Below, in pieces: positions 59,747-64,000 of a stretch of DNA of 64,000 bases. Source of the stretch: Vibrio metoecus (lineage in GTDB: Bacteria; Pseudomonadota; Gammaproteobacteria; Enterobacterales; Vibrionaceae). The DNA lies in NCBI RefSeq assembly GCF_000696385.1, contig NZ_JJMN01000068.1, positions 1 to 64,000 on the forward strand. Direction: 5' to 3'. The position numbers and the translations under genes were made by a program. Numbering within the stretch: position 1 is the stretch's first letter; every line of letters begins with the position of its first letter. The notes under the pieces were generated by a model that did no database searches, was not told the origin of the DNA, and was given only the letters and a program-made list of their open reading frames with translations.

Positions 59747-62700
59747 TTATCCGATAGCTAACTTAGCCGCTTGTTGCCACATAAAGTGCGGCATAGGCTC
59801 TCTCAACTGCCAAGTAATGCTCATCGGTTGTGAACCTGTATGAGATACATAGTCCACTTCACCATAATTCACAAACCCCATAGTGCGGCCGTATTCATCT
59901 TTGCTCTGTTCACGCACAAATAAAAACAGACGCTTACCCATTTTTTGATGATGGATGTATTCCAAGCCACGCCCCTTGTCGGGCCGTGCGCTATTTTGCG
60001 ACTGCCAGTGAAAGAGGTGCTCATTAATCGCGTAATCGTGATACATAGTAGTGGGTGAAAATTGCTTTTCGTTTTTGGCCAAGGTGACAAACATCAGTTC
60101 AATATTTTGATCTTTCAGTACAAACACTCCTTCACGTGCTGGCGGTTGGCGCTCAAACGTGGTCGCACCAAATGCCACCAATATTTGCTCACGCGCATAA
60201 CGTGCATGCAGCTTCAATGAGACCTCAGGCAAAGCCTGCATTGCAGGTTGTTCATGCTTGGTTTGCGCGAGCTGCCAATTCACAACATCCAGTAACTCTG
60301 CTTTTAACTCGAAAGCATTCAGTTTCGCTAAGCTCTGTTCAATCGAATCAAAACCGCACTCTGGCCCTGTTTTTTGCCAGAAATCGTAATGACACATTAA
60401 AGCATAACGATGACTCGAATCTTCTATTGCTAAGTTGTTATGGCAAAGCTGTTTTAAGAAACTTAAATAGGCATGATCATCACAAGTCAAAATTCGGCTA
60501 TGTACGGCTTTTTTAAGCATGTTCAGCAATTTTGCATCTAGATTATTTTCGTTGATTTCATCTTTGGCTTGCTGAACCAGCTGCGACCAACTCCCTCGCT
60601 TATAAAGCTCATTCAAGTCGATGTGAGGATTTAAAGTTAAGAAATTCGACAACGTTAACGGCAGTGTGGAATGCTGAGGATATTGGCGGATCATCGCGAC
60701 TAGACGTTTCAACGTTAATGAGGCTTGACGAATATTGCTGAGCACCATTTCTTGCGTGCGCTTACTCAACTCAATGCGACAACCCAGTGGCGCGTGAGGG
60801 AAGCCTTGCTTGATTTCTTCGCTGATCGCGCGATGACTTTTACCGACTAAGGCTCTAAATTTATTGGCAAAATCATATTCAGGCCGTGAATTACCAACAA
60901 AATCCAGCACGGTACAGCACTCTTTTCCGTCAGCTAAACGCAAACCTCGGCCAAGCTGTTGCAAGAAAATAGTTAAGCTTTCTGTCGGCCTTAAAAACAG
61001 CAAGGTATCCACTTCCGGAATATCGACACCTTCATTGAAGATATCGACCACGCAAAGCACGTTAATACTGCCAGAACGAATCGCTTGCTGCTTTTGTTGC
61101 CGATCGTGGCTGTTATCACTGGTCAACACATCCGCTTTAATGCCTTTTAATAAGAGTTGCTGTGTCATGTAGTGGGCGTGCTCTTTACTCACACAAAAAG
61201 CTAGCGCTTTCATTTTGCTAATATCTGTCAGGATTTCCTGCATACTGAGTAAGATTTTATTAAATCGAACTTGGTTGTGAGTATAAAGGTTGGTTAGTTG
61301 CCCAATATCATAGCGTCCACGACTCCAAGGAATGGTTCGAAGGTCGGTATCATCATCAATTCCAAAATACTGAAATGGGCAAAGGTGACGACGATTAATG
61401 GCTTCCGGCAAACGGATCTCTGCGGCAATCACACCACTAAAGTCCGCTAAAATATCACCGCCATCATGACGCTCTGGTGTTGCAGTCAAGCCGAGCAATA
61501 TATTGGGGGAAAAATGCTCCAGAAGTGCGCGATAGCTAGTCGCAGCAATATGATGCACCTCATCAATCACAATGTAATCATAATAGTCTGCGGTTAGATT
61601 AAGCTGATCCAGCTGATTGTTCATGGTTTGGATAGAAACAAACAGCTGCCGATAATGCTCTGGCGTATGCCCGCCGACCCACAACTCACCAAAAGCACTA
61701 TTACGCAATACGCCACGATATGCCGCTCTGGCTTGTTTTAATATTTCTTCTCGGTGCGCGACAAACAGGAACTTAGCTTGCGGTTTTTCTTTGATAAAAC
61801 GGGCAAAGTCAAAAGCTGAAATAAGGGTTTTCCGGTACCCGTTGCCGCCACCACTAAATTGCGAAAGCGCTGATGCACACTGCGTTCAACGGCCAATTGC
61901 TCCAATATGTCACTCTGATGCGGAAACGGCGAAATATCAAAGAAATGCGTGGGATTAGCCTCAAAATCTCCGCGCTGCTGGTTCAAGGCTTTTTTGAGCT
62001 TTTCGCTACTTGTTACATCGCCACTAAAGTGTTCAAAATCATGAGAAGCCCAATAGGTTTCAAAGGTGCTCAATGATTTATTGATAATGTGTGGGATTTC
62101 TTGCGAAGTAATTTTTAAATTCCACTCTAAGCCATTGGTTAACGCCGAATGGGAAAGATTGGACGATCCGATATAACCAGTGTGATAACCCGTGTTGCGT
62201 AAAAATAGATAGCTCTTTGCATGTAACCGTTCCCGCTCAGTGTTGTAACTCAGCTTCACTTCGGTATTGGGTAAGCTCGCCAGATATTCCACCGCTTTAG
62301 CATCTGTCGCCCCCATATATGAGGTAGTAATGATTTTTAGCTCGCGGCCACTAGACGTAAACTCTTCTAATTCTTTACGAAAAATCCGTATTCCTGCCCA
62401 CTTAATAAATGACACTAACCAGTAAATCTTATCCGCAGACAGAATCTCTCGCTTCAATTCAGATTCAAGCGACAATCCCACATTACTGCCACAAAACAGC
62501 TCGCTTTGGCTTAAGCCTGTTAACGGAAAAATGTCGTTAATATAATTTTTTAAATCGGCTGAGACAGGATTTTCGAGCTCATAGAGCGCGGTCAGAATTT
62601 TACCCTGACTGGCAAGCAAATTGTCTTCGATAAAATCGTTATCTTGAATTTGTGTTTTTTAGCCAACAGTAACAATTGATTGGATAAAGCAATTTAGCTG

Positions 62701-62889
62701 TTGCAGACGATCATCACTTGAGGGGACAGACTCAATCGCATACTCAAGAATGTGTGATAGGAAACGAGATAACCACGTCGATGCTTCACTACTATTGAGC
62801 TCACGTTCACCGACATAGAATCGCTCTCGGTCAATGCGACTCTCGATAAGCTGCGTTATAAGCTGCTCATAAATTCCGACTTGTTGCAT
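59747..62889 (-). pseudogene. HKD nuclease-SF2 helicase-DUF3427 protein, interrupted by indels
   Basis: About 1047 residues when repaired. The helical N terminus (1-100) is followed by a phospholipase-D-type nuclease domain with one HKD motif (HAKSYLFLRN ... GSSNLSHSALTNG, about residue 223), then an SF2 helicase: ATGTGK-type Walker A (about 350), VIDEVHH (about 441), LGLTATPERHDGGDIL, then NEGVDIPEVDTL and FLQQLGRGLR, then a C-terminal DUF3427-like region. The frame is broken by a missing A near 61828-61831, by a missing A in the run at 62655-62660 and by an extra base near 62697; the last two create an in-frame stop at 62659. AAAGGAG precedes the ATG. HKD-helicase fusions occur in antiviral systems. 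Whether it is dead or mis-sequenced is unresolved. Confidence 0.8.
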
Positions 62890-62920
62890 GCTACTCCTTT
62901 ATTCTCAAAGCTGAATTAAC

Positions 62921-62932
62921 ATCAATATTGAT
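62921..62932. promoter_or_regulatory. Palindrome upstream of the helicase-nuclease operon
   Basis: ATCAATATTGAT is a perfect 12-bp palindrome within a longer imperfect AT-rich repeat, 32 bp before the helicase start codon. It could be an operator that keeps the module silent. The rest of 62933-63314 has no gene, repeat or second copy of the ssrA end that I can see. Confidence 0.4.
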
Positions 62933-63314
62933 TAATATTACGCCTTTCCATTAATCCATTTTGTGTTCTTTACATTTCTGCTAGGTTGTATTTATCTCAT
63001 GTTTTCAATGATCTCTACGCATTAGCCTCGCTATCTTAACTCATTCAGCAACAGATCCACGAATACCAAATCAATCACACAATGTTTTGGCTTAGCAATG
63101 TCCATTCTTATCTCTGAGTGGCTTTCATAAACAACTGTGTTTGAACATAGTCAACCAGCTTATCAACCAAGAATTATGGAACTAGATGATTTTCCCTCTA
63201 TCGTAAACCTGCCCAACACCTGCTTACAATTAACCCAACCCGCCGCCATCAATGGGCTTGAGTCAAACCGCTTCATTCGTATACTGTGCGCTCAATCACT
63301 AGGAAGTTGTTTGT

Positions 63315-63998
63315 ATGAAATCCAACCAAAGCTTACTCAGTAATGTTCTGATCAACATTGTTATTCCAGTGGTGATTTTGAGCAAAATGAGCGGTGAAGA
63401 TAACCTTGGCCCAACGTGGGCATTGGTGGCCGCGTTAGCCTTTCCCCTGCTGTTTGGGGTTTACAGCTTTATTCAAGAGCGCAAAGTCAATTTTTACTCG
63501 GCGCTGGGTATGATTAGCGTGTTGCTCACCGGTGGCATTGGCTTGCTGCAACTCGACCCTGCTTATATAGCCATTAAAGAAGCGGCGATTCCGGGGCTGA
63601 TTTTTGTGATTCTGGTGGTCAGTAATCTGATTGGTTATCCGCTAGTGCGTAAAATGCTGCTCAATGAAGATATTGTCGATCACGACAAGCTGCACAGCGC
63701 GTTAAGCACGCCAGAGAAGAAGGCGGAATTTGAGCGTCGGGTGAATGTCAGCTCTTATCTGATTGCGTTCTCGTTTTTTGTTTCAGCCGTGCTCAACTAT
63801 GGCTTGGCAAAGTGGATTGTGAAAAGCCCTGCGGGTACGGAAGCCTTTAACGAAGAGATCGGTAAAATGACGGCGCTGAGCTTTCCGGTGATTTCACTGC
63901 CGGTGACGATTTTGATGATGGGCGCGCTGTTCTATCTGTTTAGAAGCCTGTCTAGCATCACAGGTCATAAGATGGAAGATTTTCTGCGTAGCAAGTAA
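63315..63998 (+). CDS. VC0807-like inner membrane protein
   Basis: A 227-residue polytopic membrane protein with about six hydrophobic segments (VLINIVIPVVILSKM, WALVAALAFPLLFGVYSF, FYSALGMISVLLTGGIGLLQL, AIPGLIFVILVVSNLIGYPLV, SSYLIAFSFFVSAVLNYGLA, FPVISLPVTILMMGALFYLF). It resembles the family named after V. cholerae VC0807, which lies on the far side of the VPI-1 insertion point. The function is unknown. AGGAAG precedes the ATG. The stop is three bases from the window end. Confidence 0.75.
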   Translation: MKSNQSLLSNVLINIVIPVVILSKMSGEDNLGPTWALVAALAFPLLFGVYSFIQERKVNFYSALGMISVLLTGGIGLLQLDPAYIAIKEAAIPGLIFVILVVSNLIGYPLVRKMLLNEDIVDHDKLHSALSTPEKKAEFERRVNVSSYLIAFSFFVSAVLNYGLAKWIVKSPAGTEAFNEEIGKMTALSFPVISLPVTILMMGALFYLFRSLSSITGHKMEDFLRSK

Positions 63999-64000
63999 TC

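Noticed and set aside
62890-63314. Second copy of the ssrA 3' end as attR of an island
   Set aside because: I searched by eye for the CAGCTCCACCA end and flanking bases and found none; no integrase is present in the window.
63137-63343. 68-codon open frame before the VC0807-like gene
   Set aside because: No ribosome site and it runs into the start of the real gene in another frame.

Overview
The window is a stretch of large chromosome from Vibrio cholerae or a very close relative such as V. mimicus. The evidence is gene content and order: treBCR, gmhB, metNIQ, queF, ppnN, xni, gcvA/gcvB, thiI, pomAB, xseB-ispA-dxs, trmO-proS, purL, mltF, tadA, the minor pilin cluster, dnaJ-dnaK-grpE, nadK-recN-bamE, ratA-rnfH and smpB-ssrA. 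It also has sodium-type flagellar stator genes and protein sequences typical of the genus.

Layout. 1-210: tRNA-Tyr. 180-4600: trehalose uptake and hydrolysis with its LacI-type repressor. 4650-8090: gmhB and the MetJ-type methionine importer metNIQ. 8100-16850: a DUF2310 protein, syd, queF, a TPR membrane protein, a GGDEF protein, ppnN and xni. 16870-22180: a DUF423 protein, gcvA divergent from the GcvB small RNA, an ERIC-like element, thiI and the sigma28-type pomAB operon. 22420-28570: xseB-ispA-dxs, truC-yqcC, two small hypothetical proteins and an acetyltransferase. 28570-29390: a candidate small RNA and a clear CsrB-family RNA with an upstream VarA/UvrY-type box. 29450-36600: a yaiI pair, a broken abgT gene, Zur-type rpmE2-rpmJ2, trmO, proS, a second ERIC-like element and small conserved genes. 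36600-45000: purL, mltF, a 43-residue basic microprotein, tadA and an intact abgT paralogue. 45400-48700: minor pilins. 48780-58160: the dnaK chaperone operon with sigma32-type promoters, nadK, SOS-type recN, bamE, ratA-rnfH, smpB and tmRNA.

58230-62890 is the accessory part. Next to ssrA, where toxigenic V. cholerae carries the TCP pathogenicity island VPI-1, this genome has a two-gene module instead: a large HKD-nuclease/SF2-helicase/DUF3427 protein and a PD-(D/E)XK nuclease-like DUF2357 protein. It looks like an antiviral or restriction-type module. No integrase or TCP gene is present here.

A striking feature of this copy is that otherwise conserved genes are broken by one-base indels, mostly single extra bases that sometimes come in tight clusters. 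The affected genes are treC, the GGDEF gene, pomB, xseB, abgT, mltF, the pilX-like gene and the helicase; metI carries three compensating insertions. The clustering, and the fact that essential or core genes are hit, points to sequencing or assembly errors more than real gene decay. Broken genes are listed as pseudogenes with that caveat.
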